Below are positions 63,831 to 64,000 of a stretch of DNA of 64,000 nucleotides, one piece after another. Source of the stretch: Rhizobium sp. RU36D (lineage in GTDB: Bacteria > Pseudomonadota > Alphaproteobacteria > Rhizobiales > Rhizobiaceae); the NCBI RefSeq assembly GCF_900176345.1, contig NZ_FWXU01000003.1, forward strand, positions 273,565 through 337,564. Reading direction: 5' to 3'. Made by a program: the position numbers and the translations under genes. Under the pieces are notes generated by a model, which searched no databases, was not told the DNA's origin, and worked only from the letters and a program-made list of their open reading frames with translations. Each line of letters starts with the position of its first letter. The first letter of the stretch is position 1.

Positions 63831-63912
63831 CGTCGTGCTCGGGCCTGTCCCGAGCATCTACCAACGCCTGATTTTTCTAGATGTTGTAGATCCTCGGGTC
63901 AAGCCCACTGCT
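63831..63912. repeat. Short palindromic intergenic repeat
   Basis: GGGCCTGTCCCGAGCATCTAC (from 63841) is mirrored by GTAGATCCTCGGGTCAAGCCC (to 63905) with a few mismatches. The CTCGGGC...CCGAGCATCT motif is a widespread alphaproteobacterial intergenic palindrome. I assign it by motif only. Confidence 0.55.
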
Positions 63913-64000
63913 GTCCGGTTTAATTTCCGGTCCATTTGAAGACCAACTGGTTGTGGTTTTTGGGTTTGTCTGGCGGGGGTCTGAGGAGGTGATCGGTGCG
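63913..64000. other. Uncharacterised window end
   Basis: The last 88 bp show a GT-rich stretch and a GAGGAGGTGATC sequence that could be a ribosome-binding site for a gene starting beyond or at the edge. Nothing can be called. Confidence 0.2.

Noticed and set aside
63730..63939. 69-codon plus-strand ORF after the extensin gene
   Set aside because: It runs through the palindromic repeat and overlaps the extensin stop region; no family or ribosome-binding site.

Overview
The window looks like chromosomal DNA of a Rhizobiaceae alphaproteobacterium (Rhizobium/Agrobacterium/Ensifer relatives). The evidence is high GC, a fused trpE(G) preceded by a tiny Trp-Trp-Trp leader ORF, a petABC bc1 operon, a flagellin-like protein with rhizobial ends, a MoxR-DUF58-DUF4159 operon, and several palindromic intergenic repeats typical of this group. 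I see no rRNA, tRNA, CRISPR array, prophage or complete insertion sequence.

Layout. 0-3.5 kb: two overlapping MaoC-type hydratases, a glutathione peroxidase, an AraC regulator, a LysE exporter and apt. 3.6-6.4 kb: petABC (minus strand). 6.6-14.2 kb: an EEP-family hydrolase, two half-size ABC exporters, a paired small DMT transporter, a decayed brnTA module and a parDE module. 14.2-19.6 kb: trmL with an orphan SoxR-type promoter behind it, an alpha/beta hydrolase, a flagellin-like gene, hemF, and two small genes with possible general-stress promoters. 19.6-22.1 kb: CCA-adding enzyme, Nudix and DUF1285 genes. 22.3-29.6 kb: a compact MoxR/DUF58/DUF4159/membrane-protein/GNAT operon. 29.5-36.1 kb: GNAT, glutathionyl-hydroquinone reductase, Nudix, metallophosphoesterase, a CecR-like TetR regulator, hydrolase and leuA. 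36.1-36.9 kb: a leucine-rich leader ORF for leuA, and an intact brnTA. 37-42.6 kb: benE, a diguanylate cyclase, a HugZ-like protein, a ClpP paralogue and a tandem HD-GYP protein. 42.7-54.7 kb: a dimethylglycine/sarcosine dehydrogenase-like flavoprotein, a deoxyribosyltransferase-like protein, a third ABC exporter, a soluble chemoreceptor, selO, an S10 peptidase and hupE. 54.7-58.5 kb: a GGDEF-EAL protein, queF and a cation diffusion facilitator. 58.5-60.3 kb: an accessory pocket holding parDE, a truncated higA between two copies of the parE tail, and an AT-rich frameshifted membrane gene. 60.3-64 kb: trpE(G) with trpL and attenuator, and an extensin-like protein.

The main non-routine observations are these. 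(1) A leuA leader ORF with a Leu-codon run has its own promoter and mutually exclusive RNA pairings. Its organisation parallels the trpL leader seen at the other end of the window. (2) A complete SoxR-type promoter (19-bp spacer, SoxR box, Shine-Dalgarno and ATG) no longer leads to a recognisable gene. (3) A foreign AT-rich gene is split at an in-phase A AAA AAA slippery heptamer. (4) A parE-tail duplication brackets a higA that has lost its toxin and its N-terminus. (5) Five toxin-antitoxin loci, three of them incomplete or decayed, lie within 64 kb.
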